Position numbers and translations under genes: made by a program. 64,000 nt of DNA from Epiperipatus broadwayi (Eukaryota; Onychophora; Udeonychophora; Euonychophora; Peripatidae). Positions 13,277 to 23,512 of the stretch are shown here, one piece after another. The notes under the pieces were generated by a model. That model saw only the letters and a program-made list of their open reading frames with translations, was not told the DNA's origin and searched no databases. Numbering within the stretch: the stretch's first letter is position 1; each line of letters starts with the position of its first letter. Where the stretch lies: NCBI GenBank assembly GCA_028023455.1, contig JAQFVV010000030.1, forward strand, positions 3,306,501 through 3,370,500, written 5' to 3'.

Positions 13277-14637
13277 CAGTTCCCTAGTTATGAACTTAAT
13301 TGGTTCCTGATGTGTGTTTGGAAGTTGAAATTGTTTGAATGTAAAAAAAAAACATCAAAAAGTGTTTTCAAAATACAGTATTTATTTTTTATTCATTAGT
13401 ATCTGGAGTTTTGTTTACAAATTTATCAAGAGTTAATTGAATTGTATTCTTTTTCTTCTTTTGATAAAAAATTTTGTAACATTTTGTCTTTTTCTATTGC
13501 TCTTCCTACACGAGACATACGCTCTCCATTGGGATCACATTCTTCCATGATGGTCAAAAATTTGTCAAGATGCATGAAGACTTCATTCATATTCTTGATT
13601 GTCAAACTCTTAACAATAAGTTCATTACCAGATTCTTCTTTATTTTGTATATCATTCAAGTCTTCATTTGACAGAGGTTCTGAGAGAGATTGCATTAAGT
13701 CATGAATATCTTTATTAGTGGCATTGCTTGCTACAAATTTAACAGCAGAGTCTTCTTTCTTTTAATTCTTTCTTCCAAAATTCATGCAAACTAAGTGCCT
13801 TAGCTTGTATAATTGATAAAATCACTGGAATGCCTTTTTGATGTTAATTTTCAAGCCATAAAGCCAAAGATTTTACCATTTCATCCATTACTCTGCCATG
13901 TCTTTTTGAAACAATGTTTGAAGAAATATTTTCACAATTTTTAACATATTCATTAATTTTGTTCTTGTTTTTCACAATTGTATATATTGTTGATCGGTTT
14001 AAATTACATGAACTTGTGATTGAAGCAAAAGATTCACCATTTTCAGAATGTCTAACTATATCCATTTTTGTCTCAACTGTTTCGGGTTTATGAGACCTTG
14101 ATTTATTTTTGGTTGTATAAACACTGCTGTTTTTTTTTTGTTTCTCATGTTTTTAATTAATAAGAATGAAAAAAATCCAAAACTGAAATAATCACACACA
14201 AACTACTTATAAAAACATGACAATCTTCTTCAAGACAGTGCATAATGATGCTAAAAATAAAAGTAATTAATGTCAGAGAGATGAGAAGATTTACTGTATT
14301 TTATATAAGTTCTTATTGTTCTCTAAAATATACTTTTAATTATTTTCTACATTTCAAAGTTTACCTTTCTTTAGAAAAAATTCAATTACAAATGTATGTA
14401 AATAGTTTTTTTTTATTATCAGATACTGTAAATTTGTAGTGTTAATTACTAAAAGAAATTTTTTAATTATTAAAGTACTAAAATACTGTACAATTTTGAA
14501 TACCTATTTTTTCTACAGTAAATAGCACTAATTATATATGAAATTATGTTCATAGATAAAGATCTAAAATCCAAAATGATTATGTAATAGTGAAATGTTT
14601 ATAACTTGAGTGTTCATAACTAGGGGAGTGCCAACTG
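13277..14637 (-). mobile_element. Tigger (pogo-superfamily) DNA transposon, internally deleted
   Basis: The ends are imperfect inverted repeats sharing CAGTT and CCCTAGTTATGAAC; the right end has six more bases (GGCACT) between them. Between the ends lies a minus-strand transposase remnant with only the N-terminal DNA-binding part and the C-terminal tail. Full Tiggers are about 2.4-2.8 kb, so this 1.36-kb copy has lost roughly the DDE catalytic domain. The expected TA target duplication could not be seen cleanly at both ends, which leaves the left boundary uncertain by a few bases. Confidence 0.85.
13426..14130 (-). pseudogene. Tigger transposase remnant (CENP-B type HTH and C-terminal tail)
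   Basis: From about 14130 the minus strand encodes a basic leader and then MDIVRHSENGESFASI, NRSTIYTIVKNKNKI, ISSNIVSKRHGRVMDEMVKSL and LALWLEN. This is the CENP-B N-terminal helix-turn-helix seen in TIGD and Tigger proteins, which binds the transposon ends. It is followed by a stop, a GIPVILSIIQAKALSL block (start of the second HTH), and then a jump to a C-terminal segment (MNEVFMHLDKFLTIMEECDPN, ERMSRVGRAIEKD) typical of the acidic tail of TIGD1-like proteins. The whole DDE domain between them is deleted, and stops and a phase change are present. It is an inactive deletion derivative, most likely mobilised in trans or decayed in place. Confidence 0.88.
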
Positions 14638-15743
14638 AAATTTGGTGTAGTTTTAGTAGGTGGTGGAATGTGAAGTATTTTTTTTTATTATTTTTAATTA
14701 GTTTTAATAGGTAATATATTAGCCTAAGAGTATTGAAATAGATTGCTTTGTCTAGATTTAAAGCTCATCAGTATAAATTACATATTTAATTTAAATATTA
14801 AACTTTTAATGTTATTATAATAGAATATTAGAAATACAATGCATATGAAAATAATTATAATTTAGTGTTTAATAATTTGGCTTTATTAGTTTGAAGGATA
14901 ATTCATTATGATTTGTTAATTACAGTTATATAAATATCAAATAAGAATCTTTCATTTATTTCATGTCATCATGATTGGATATTGTAAATTGTATGATTAT
15001 TTTAGATATTGACTTTCATTTTATATTATTAGAAGTTAGTGCAAGTGGTGAAGTATATTAAATGAATCGATTTTTGTATTTCATTTTATTATAATTTTGT
15101 ACGGAAGACATGTTATTCCATTATAATTTGATGTTATAAATTTATAAGGTTTTAAAAGACATTTTTTTATATATTTTGTTAAGGATAGATTACTGTACAT
15201 AAATCTGTAAGATAAAGTCTTTTACTGCTATTAAGTATTTTATCCTATTACAATTGGTTTATGCAACAAGGGCATATTATTATTTATGAGACAATATTGT
15301 TCTGTTTCAATCATCTTTTTTCATCTTCATTAGCATTATTTTTATTTTATTCAGTTTCCATTGGCAATCAACTATGGGTTATATTTTACCTTGTTGCAAT
15401 TGGTATCTTAACATGGCAGGTTATACTAAAGTCTTTGTTTCCTTCCTTATCATTTTCATTCTGTTACAAATAGTTATCAAATTCATAGAACATTGGTAAT
15501 CAAATTCATAGAACATACCAAGGTTATTTTCTCATCCATTCATGACTCAGTTTTATTCTGTTACAAATGCTATCCAAATCTGTGGGGCATTAAATAAGAA
15601 CTTATCATATTTTTATTCTGTTAGAAATGGTGCTCAATGTTTAGCTGGATTTATATTATTATAAATAGTGTCAATTCATGAGACTTATTAAAGTTTTCAT
15701 ATTCTCATCTTTTATTCTCATTTTTATTCTGTTACAATATATA
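14638..15743. other. A+T-rich DNA with a short phrase repeat
   Basis: Between about 15330 and 15740 the phrase TTTTATTCTGTTACAA(A/T)T occurs several times at irregular spacing. No gene was recognised. A 70-codon frame at 15261-15473 is hydrophobic but motif-free and was not called. Confidence 0.45.
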
Positions 15744-15850
15744 TAAAATTAAGAGTGTGCTAATAAGTTCTAAACAAGATTTTTTAATTTTTTTTATGAT
15801 AAATACTACAATATTAGGCATTCAAATCATTTTCATCTAGGATTGTCACC

Positions 15851-15893
15851 CTCCCCAGACTGGTTTCGAGCTATGGCTCTCTTCAGTGAGAAG
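15851..15893 (-). ncRNA. Hammerhead ribozyme, type I minimal form (best core)
   Basis: On the minus strand the order is: helix I strand CTTCTCA, CTGAAGA (conserved CUGANGA), helix II GAGC-CATA-GCTC (four perfect pairs), GAAAC, two bases, GTC (cleavage triplet), then TGGGGAG. TGGGGAG pairs with CTTCTCA over seven positions counting G-T wobbles. All invariant core bases are present. Helix III is only about two pairs, as in the minimal hammerheads reported from Penelope-like elements, which are thought to act as dimers. A role in processing PLE transcripts is inferred. Activity is untested. Confidence 0.78.
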
Positions 15894-15903
15894 CTAGGAC
15901 ACC

Positions 15904-15950
15904 AGATTCTCTTCACTGAAGAGATCCATAACTCAAAATCAGTCTGGAGA
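15904..15950 (+). ncRNA. Degenerate hammerhead-like core
   Basis: Plus-strand counterpart in the other arm of the foldback. CTGAAGA is kept, but helix II is broken (GATC against ACTC) and GAAAC has become AAAAT. GTC and the TGGAGAT helix I strand remain. Probably inactive. Confidence 0.5.
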
Positions 15951-16199
15951 TGGGAATAATCCTAGATAAAGATGACTTGAATGTCTTCTCTTGTAGTAGC
16001 ATTTATCATAAAAACATTAAAAAAAGCTTCTTTAGAGCTTATTAGCATGCTCTTAATTTTACATATTTGTTAATACAAACTATATATGAGTCATGTGACA
16101 TCTGACTTTTTATTATTACTATTATTATTTTGCTGCTGGGGCTTTGACTAAATTAAATGGCTAAGCCTATTAATATATGGAGTATCTGAATTAAGTTCA

Positions 16200-16505
16200 G
16201 GCTCATATGATTTTTCAGTTGGAGAGCTGACTTTAAAGACATGCAGATGTCTAAAAGTTTTAGATCTTCTTGACAGTTAACTATTAGATAAATGCTTAGC
16301 CTGAATTGATTTTTTGAATCTGGTGTCCTAGTTGCTCATTGAAGAGAGCCATAGCTCAAAAGTAGTCTGGGGATGGAGACAATCCTAGCTAAAGATGATT
16401 TGAATGCCTTCTCTTGTAGTAACATTTATCATAAAAAAAATTTAAAAAGTTGTTTAGAGCTTATTAACATGCTCTTAATTTTACATATTTGTAAATGCAA
16501 GCTAT
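16200..16505 (+). repeat. Second copy of the PLE-type repeat, split by the LTR insertion
   Basis: Matches the right arm of the 15744-16061 foldback from CTGGTGTCCTAG through CTCTTAATTTTACATATTTGT, then stops at GCTAT where the LTR element begins. The sequence resumes at 23509 with CTATATATATA followed by TCATGTGACATCTGAG. The intact sister copy at 16061-16110 serves as the empty site. A hammerhead-like core at 16339-16372 has an intact GAGC-CATA-GCTC helix II but TTGAAGA and AAAAG in place of the conserved boxes, so it is probably inactive. Confidence 0.8.
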
Positions 16506-16966
16506 TGTAACGAGCACAGACGTTCGTTACATTGTTTTTTTTAATATTTATTAAACATGAAAGTAAATTAAAAAGTTTGCATTTAAAAATTTTCTTTAAG
16601 AATTAAAAATTGAAATTAAAGATCATCTTAAACTCGTATATATTAAATCGCACAGATAAAAAAAAAAAATTATTAAAATAAAACTGTATTAAAAATAGAA
16701 AAGGTATTTTAAAAACAAAAACTTAAAAAGATTTAGAGATAAAAATATATCTTTGATTTGGAAAACAGGTTAATTAATCAGAAATGGAAATGATTGTTAA
16801 TTAGTTAAATGTAAACCAGCCTTGGGCATTTAAATGTAAAAACAGCAGTCAGATAGGAAAACAATAGAAACTTTCAGCAAATGACATAAATCCATTGGGA
16901 AATCGGACCTCAACGAAAAGGATCATCTCATCGATGATGTAATGTTAAGTCAATCCTTCGAATATG

Positions 16967-16975
16967 TATAAAAGG
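16967..16975 (+). promoter_or_regulatory. TATA box of LTR A
   Basis: TATAAAAGG sits at the same relative place in all three LTR-like units (16967, 19180 and 21757), 459-461 bases from the start in the two true LTRs. Conservation across the diverged unit supports a pol II promoter role. Confidence 0.65.
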
Positions 16976-18485
16976 AAAATTTGGAAATTATTAATTAGTG
17001 GAGTTTTTGATGATTATTACGATGTAACAGCTAGGTGTTAGTGCTGAGGGGATTGAAAAAGATGCACAGCTTCAATCCCTTCAGTTCTGCTAAGAAAGGA
17101 AGAAAAATGAGCCATCGTTTCTACATTGAGGACCAACTACACTAAAAAAATCTCCAGATGGATAAATAAATCGGCCAACAGAATACCAATCTTCGGACGA
17201 CGTGGGAATTCATGTTAAAATGGCAAGGAATCTATGAAGATGAACTATTTAAATAACCGTAAGAACTTTAAAATTTATGAACAGTAAATTAAAAACTTTC
17301 CAGACTTAAATAATTGCAATATTATTCTATCTGACCAACATTATTTATTAATTAGTTATAATTTTATTTAATGTATTTATTTTGTAAAATCATTTCCATT
17401 TATTTATTTTTTGTTCTTTAAGTTTTATTATGATTTTTGTTTTCCGTTAAATTAATTATAAAAATGTTAAACTTAAGTCGGGCGTGAATGGCTGTATAGA
17501 TTTATAAAGTTATATTAGGGGAGGGTAATCTTAGGTTATTTATGTCGTTGTTAGATTGGGTCAATGGATTGGATATATTGATGTAGTTAGTAGATGTAAT
17601 CGGAGATTCGCTACTGGCAGAATCGTTTATATATACGCCGCACTCACCCGTTTGCCTATGGAAGAAATTATAAGACGGAGAACGCAGTTCCTTTCTATGG
17701 AGTTTTTTTTTATTGTTCTTCTCATTAGATAGATGTAATATTCCTATCTGATTGAGAGTCAATGTCTTTTCTTAATTCTTTTGGTGCTGCCGTATTTCGT
17801 ATTACATTGAATACATCGATGTATCAGATTGATTGATGCCAGTTTGACTGCGAATTTTAGCCTAAGGTTAAATAGGGATAGAATATTTTAATTTCAATGC
17901 AAATCTATGTAGTATTCATACTCGATTCTAAATAAAAATGCATTAAATTTAAGTTGTTTATAGACACTTGCATGGATTGTTTATCGGTTAACTATGTTTT
18001 GCGTTTTCATATTTGATCAAAATATATAGACATTCGATAAATAATGATACCTTACGGTGAGTATCTAAAATGTATTTATTCGGATGTCTTTTAAGTTATT
18101 GGTGACAATGCAAGTATCTTATGGTGAATACTATTGGGTTACATATAAATTTCCCTCCGCAATTGTCAGTAATCAATAATTTTATATTTTGATCGCTTAT
18201 GTTTACTTTGGAATGTTTTTAACTGTGTAATCTATGTAACCGATCTATAGCAACTTATTATAACAAGCTTTTATAATCCCATCTGTGCGAACTTAATTAA
18301 AATGTAAAATTAGAATGTAATAGTAATTAAAGGTAAATTAAAGTCAAAAATCAAAGTTAAAAAAAAATAATGTTAAATGTTAAAATGTAAAACTAATAAT
18401 AAAATAATTTTAAATCTTATATATATGTGCATAAATAAATGTTTGTATGTTAATTACTGGCAGTGGCTTATTTTATTTATTTTTT

Positions 18486-18698
18486 AATGTTGAAATCTAA
18501 TTAGATAAGATATTATATTATTAAATCTCTGCTATTCCACTGAGCTAGTGACATGGGCTAACGACCGGAACCAAAATATTTAAAAAAGGAAAAAAATTTT
18601 TTTTTTTTTTTGACTTACGTATCTGCCTACTTTATAAATTTTTCTAGGTTCAAAGGCCTAGATGGCGCCCCGTAGTGCAGGTTACATTAAGTCCTATT
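18486..18698. repeat. Segment present in LTRs A and B but absent from the internal unit
   Basis: The internal LTR-like unit passes straight from its CAGTGGCTT block to CTCCGGATC. LTR A has about 213 extra bases between these points, and LTR B has the same segment. It contains CCACTGAGCTA (18537-18547), which on the minus strand reads TAGCTCAGTGG, a pol III A-box-like string, and ATGGCGCCCCGTAGTG near its end. It may be a tRNA-derived insertion or may have been lost from the internal unit. Confidence 0.5.
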
Positions 18699-18713
18699 CT
18701 CCGGATCGTTACA

Positions 18714-20566
18714 ATGTTTTTTAAACATTAATTTAAAAGAAAAACAAAGTTCGCAAATAAAAATAAATATATTAAAAATCTATAAAAAAACTAAACGCTA
18801 AAATTAAAATGTTGTTAAATATATATATTTGCACAGATGCTAAACTTTAAAAATATATATTTTTTTTTTATATAAATAAAAAAAAGTATTTGAACGTATT
18901 TTTTTTTTGTGATAAAAAAATACAAGAGTTAAATATTAAAATATTTAATATAAGTTAAAATAAAAACAGGTATTAATTAATTCCTGTAATCTATAAATGG
19001 AAATGATTGTTTATTATTTGAAAAACAAGCTAGCCCTCAAGGCTCTTATGTAATTAAAGGGTCAGATGGAAATTAGATAAGAGAAATTAGCTTGACCAAT
19101 GGAAGCACCAAGCCTTGGCTCGGACCCTAATGAAAGGGATGGATTGGTGACGTTTTGTTGTTTGAATCCATGTGGATAATATAAAAAGGAGAAATATTGA
19201 GTATTGGGCAGTTCCAGCTGTTGGTTTTTTGAGAGTGGTGATAGAGACGCACATATCACACACTCTCTCTCTATTTTAAAAAATGAACTGATTGTGATAC
19301 CGAAATGAACCAGCTAATGCTACCTCCGGAACATCTGACCAGGTTTCAAACAAGGACTCCATGGAAAAACAAGAACCTGGTCTCTTCTTCCGTAAGCTAT
19401 TAACAATGAACTTAAAAAATTTTTAAATAATTAAGAACTTTCGTGCAAGCAATTTAAATGTTAAAATGGAATTTCTATCTGATCTTTAAGTTTAAAATCA
19501 ATTGATGTTTAATTTTATATGTTTGTTATTGATAAAAAATCATTTCCATTCATTTTAATTGTATAAATTATTTATTGTTTAAATTTTAAATGCATAAAAT
19601 TTAAAGTTGGGCATAGACGTTACATAGATTCGTTAGCGGTTGATGATGTTGAGATTTTCACGGTCGATTAGAATATATATGTCAACAATGTTAATGCAGG
19701 CACCTTATGGTGAGTGCCATGGGTTTTGTGTATTCCCTTTTTGCAATTGACATTGTCGATGATTTTGTATTTTGATCGATTGTGTTTAATTTGGATGTTT
19801 TTGACCGTGGAATCTGTGCAGCCGATCTATACTTAACATTTTAAAACAAATTGTATAAAAGTTATCTGTGCGAACATATCTAAATGTTAAATTTAAGTCG
19901 GGCGTGAATGGCTATATAGTTTGTAAGGTTATCTTAAGGGAGGGTAATCTTAGGTTATTCGTTTAGTAGTTGAATTGGCTCAATGGTTTTGATATATTTG
20001 TGTAAGTAGTAAATGTAGTAGGAGATCCGCCACGTGCAGGATTACATATATATGCCGCACACCCCCTGTTTGCCTATGGAATTGGACAGTAAGACGCAAG
20101 ACGCAATCCATTCCTATGGAGTTTTATGTTTATTGTTCTACTCGACATCAGATGAATCATTCCTGGTGGTAGAGAGACAATGTCTTCTCTAACTATACTA
20201 TTCAGATGTGCATTCCTGACAGTATAGTCTATTTAGTGCTGTTGTATTTTCATGCTACATTGATACATAAATGTATCGGATGATTGGCGTCAGTTTGACT
20301 TTGAACTTTTAGCCTAAGGTTAAATAAGGGAAGAATATTGTCTTTTCAAATGCAGATCTATGTAGCCTATTCATACCCGACCCTCTAAATAAAATATTAA
20401 ACATTATAGCAAGCTATTTTAAATGTAAAATTAAAAATTAAGATAAAAATCTAAATGTTAAACTTATTCCTCGAGTTTAGAATGATTTTATATGTGCGTA
20501 AATAAATATTTTTCTGTGTTAATTTCTGGCAGTGGCTTTTATTATTTTTTTCTCCGGATCATTACA
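18714..20566 (+). repeat. Third, diverged LTR-like unit inside the element
   Basis: Co-linear with LTR A from about its 25th base onward. Shared blocks include the TATA box (TATAAAAAGG at 19180), TTAAGTCGGGCGTGAATGGC, GTTTGCCTATGGA, AGCCTAAGGTTAAATA, CTGGCAGTGGC and the end CTCCGGATCATTACA. It lacks the terminal 26-base hairpin and joins LTR A directly at a CGTTACA shared by both. It is much more diverged from A and B than they are from each other, so it predates or is independent of the recent insertion. Confidence 0.75.
19180..19189 (+). promoter_or_regulatory. TATA box of the internal LTR-like unit
   Basis: TATAAAAAGG, aligned with the TATA boxes in LTRs A and B. See 16967. Confidence 0.5.
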
Positions 20567-20568
20567 AC

Positions 20569-20588
20569 TGGCTTTCCCAATCTGGGGC
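20569..20588 (+). promoter_or_regulatory. Possible primer-binding site
   Basis: TGGCTTTCCCAATCTGGGGC begins two bases after the ATTACA end of the internal unit. It resembles a tRNA-Lys-type primer site in its TGGC and CCCAA..TGGGGC parts but has extra bases and mismatches. Its place right after an LTR-like end is what suggests the role. It is probably degenerate. Confidence 0.35.
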
Positions 20589-21297
20589 CGATCTTTAATA
20601 AACCACATATACCCTGAGCAAATTTTATCAAAATGAAATATTTTTATCTGTTTACATATAGTCGTATACTTTAAATCTTATAAATGCACTGCCAGAAAGA
20701 AATTGCGCATATATATTAAACACGAGAAAGTATAAATAATTTTAAAACTAATTTTTGTTAAAAAAAAAAAAAAAGTCAAAAGGTTGCGATTGATATGTTT
20801 TTTTTGTTGATATATATTATGCTTTTAGGTGTATAGGTGCGCACAGCCACGTAAGTTTATGATCAAAATGTGGTGCCTTACGATGAGTACCTTTGGGAAT
20901 TACTTCAGTGTAACCCTATGTATGCATTTCAATCAGTCATAAATAAGTTGGTGGTGTTTATAATTGTGCTGCAAATATACACGTTTAAACCCATTATTTC
21001 TTAAAACATATTTATCTCAATGCAACCTTATTTAAATAAATAATTTATAAAATTTGCTTGTCATGCCATGTGTAAAAATAAAATGGATAAAAAAAAAGTT
21101 AGAACTCTGGTCGGGAGGAGGTGAACGTAAATGGTCCTTAGGTAAGCGATAGTAAACATTTTTCTTTTTGTATAGTCTTTTTGTAAAATTATTAAACGGA
21201 TGTTTTGTAAATGTCTTTGTCAATCGTGTACCGTAATTACTAACCCTAAGTAAAATATTTTTTTTTTTGATCATTTTTTTAAGTAACTTTACTGATA
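20589..21297 (+). other. Internal remnant of the LTR element
   Basis: About 700 bases with no gag or pol similarity. Around 20870-20900 the phrase GTGGTGCCTTACGATGAGTACC echoes a motif found in all LTR-like units, suggesting a further fragment. A minus-strand frame at 21032-21349 is basic, runs into LTR B and has no family motif. A purine-rich GGGAGGAGG (21114-21122) lies too far from LTR B to be a normal polypurine tract. Confidence 0.5.
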
Positions 21298-23508
21298 TGT
21301 AACGAGCACAGATGTTCGTTACATTGTTTTTTTTATATTTATTAAACATGAAAGTAAATTAAAAAGTTCACATTTAAAAATTTTCTTTAAGAATTAAAAA
21401 TTGAAATTAAAGATCATCTTAAACTCGTATATATTAAATCGCACAGATAAAAAAAAAAATTATTAAAATAAAACTGTATTAAAAATAGAAAAGGTATTTT
21501 AAAAACAAAAACTTAAAAAGATTTAGAGATAAAAATATATCTTTGATTTGGAAAACAGGTTAATTAATCAGAAATGGAAATGATTGTTAATTAGTTAAAT
21601 GTAAACCAGCCTTGGGCATTTAAATGTAAAAACAGCGGTCAGATAGGAAAACAATAGAAACTTTCAGCAAATGAAATAAATCCATTGGGAAATCGGACCT
21701 CAACGAAAAGGATCATCTCATCGATGACGTAATGTTAAGTCAATCCTTCGAATACGTATAAAAGGAAAATTTGGAAATTATTAATTAGTGGAGTTATTGA
21801 TGATTATTATGATGTAACCGCTAGGTGTTAGTGCTGAGGGGATTGAAAAAGATGCACAGCTTCAATCCCTTCAGTTCTGCTAAGAAAGGAAGAAAAATGA
21901 GCCATTGTTTCTACATTGAGGACCAACTACACTAAAAAAATCTCCGGATGGATAAATAAATCGGCCAACAGAATACCAATCTTCGGACGACGTGGGAATT
22001 CATGTTAAAATGGCAAGGAATCTATGAAGATGAACTATTTAAATAACCGTAAGAACTTTAAAATTTATGAACAGTAAATTAAAAACTTTCCAGACTTAAA
22101 TAATTGCAATATTATTCTATCTGACCAACATTATTTATTAATTAGTTATAATTTTATTTAATGTATTTATTTTGTAAAATCATTTCCATTTATTTATTTT
22201 TTGTTCTTTAAGTTTTATTATGATTTTTGTTTTCCGTTAAATTAATTATAAAAATGTTAAACTTAAGTCGGGCGTGAATGGCTGTATAGATTTGTAAAGT
22301 TATATTAGGGGAGGGTAATCTTAGGTTATTTATGTCGTTGTTAGATTGGGTCAATGGATTGGATATATTGATGTAGTTAGTAGATATAATCGGAGATTCG
22401 CTACTGGCAGAATCGTTTATATATACGCCGCACTCACCCGTTTGCCTATGGAAGGAATTATAAGACGGAGAACGCAGTTCCTTTCTATGGAGTTTTTTTT
22501 TTATTGTTCTTCTCATTAGATAGATGTAATATTTCTATCTGATTGAGAGTCAATGTCTTTTCTTAATTCTTTTGGTGCTGCCGTATTTTGTATTACATTG
22601 AATACATCGATGTATCAGATGGATTGATGCCAGTTTAATTGCGAATTTTAGCCTAAGGTTAAATAGGGATAGAATATTTTAATTTCAATGCAAATCTATG
22701 TAGTATTCATACTCGATTCTAAATAAAAATGCATTAAATTTAAGTTGTTTATAGACGCTTGCATGGATTGTTTATCGGTTAACTATGTTTTGCGTTTTCA
22801 TATTTGATCAAAATATATAGACATTCGATAAATAATGATATCTTACGGTGAGTATCTAAAATGTATTTATTCGGATGTCTTTTAAGTTATTGGTGACAAT
22901 GCAAGTATCTTATGGTGAATACTATTGGGTTACATATAAATTTCCCTCCGCAATTGTCAGTAATCAATAATTTTATATTTTGATCGCTTATGTTTACTTT
23001 GGAATGTTTTTAACTGTGTAATCTATGTAACCGATCTATAGCAACTTATTATAACAAGCTTTTATAATCCCATCTGTGCGAACTTAATTAAAATGTAAAA
23101 TTAGAATGTAATAGTAATTAAAGGTAAATTAAAGTCAAAAATCAAAGTTAAAAAAAAATAATGTTAAATGTTAAAATGTAAAACTAATAATAAAATAATT
23201 TTAAATCTTATATATATGTGCATAAATAAATTTTTGTATGTTAATTACTGGCAGTGGCTTATTTTATTTATTTTTTAATGTTGAAATCTAATTAGATAAG
23301 ATATGATATTATTAAATCTCTGCTATTCCACTGAGCTAGTGACATGGGCTAACGACCGGAACCAAAATATTTAAAAAAGGAAAAAAAAAATTTTTTTTTT
23401 TTTTTTGACTTACGTATCTGCCTACTTTATAAATTTTTCTAGGTTCAAAGGCCTAGATGGCGCCCCGTAGTGCAGGTTATGTTAAGTCCTATTCTCCGGA
23501 TCGTTACA
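21298..23508 (+). repeat. 3' LTR (LTR B), 2211 bp
   Basis: Near-identical to LTR A over its whole length, with the same terminal hairpin (one loop base differs), TATA box and TCGTTACA end. It is followed by CTAT, the target duplication. Confidence 0.85.
21757..21765 (+). promoter_or_regulatory. TATA box of LTR B
   Basis: TATAAAAGG at the position equivalent to 16967 in LTR A. Confidence 0.6.
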
Positions 23509-23512
23509 CTAT

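Larger units (their letters stand above)
15744..16061. repeat. PLE-type foldback repeat with two hammerhead-like cores
   Basis: Two arms of about 155 bases, divergent but clearly reverse complements, run from TAAAATTAAGAG to CTCTTAATTTTA. Each arm contains a ribozyme-like block: minus strand at 15851-15893 and plus strand at about 15904-15950. Downstream lies GTCATGTGACATCTGAC, which also follows the copies near 23525, 25150 and 40360. This layout matches the inverted terminal repeats of Penelope-like elements, but no PLE protein sequence is attached to this copy. Confidence 0.75.
16506..18713 (+). repeat. 5' LTR (LTR A), 2208 bp
   Basis: Starts with TGTAACGA and ends with TCGTTACA, perfect inverted ends. 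The first 26 bases form a hairpin by themselves: TGTAACGA, a 10-base loop, TCGTTACA. A TATAAAAGG lies at 16967-16975. The LTR is unusually long, with about 460 bases of probable U3 and some 1.7 kb after it. An 86-codon minus-strand frame (17502-17762) is partly shared with LTR B but is shifted by an indel in the diverged internal copy, so it is not called as a gene. Confidence 0.85.
16506..23508 (+). mobile_element. Non-autonomous LTR retrotransposon, about 7.0 kb (LARD-like)
   Basis: Two near-identical direct repeats (16506-18713 and 21298-23508) begin with TG and end with CA and enclose 2584 bases. The 4-base duplication CTAT flanks the whole unit (16502-16505 and 23509-23512). The sister repeat at 16061-16110 shows the uninterrupted target. 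Each LTR has a TATA box about 460 bases in, which sets the plus orientation. No gag, protease, RT, RNase H or integrase motifs were found in any frame of the internal part, so the element depended on proteins supplied in trans. The LTR pair differs at only a few dozen positions by eye, so insertion was fairly recent. Confidence 0.85.

Noticed and set aside
13442-13705. 87-codon plus-strand frame
   Set aside because: Shadow of the Tigger transposase tail on the opposite strand.
21110-21128. Purine-rich stretch as a polypurine tract
   Set aside because: About 170 bases upstream of LTR B; a functional tract should abut the 3' LTR.
21032-21349. 105-codon minus-strand basic frame
   Set aside because: Crosses the LTR B boundary, has no family motif, and its Lys/Asn richness reflects A+T composition.
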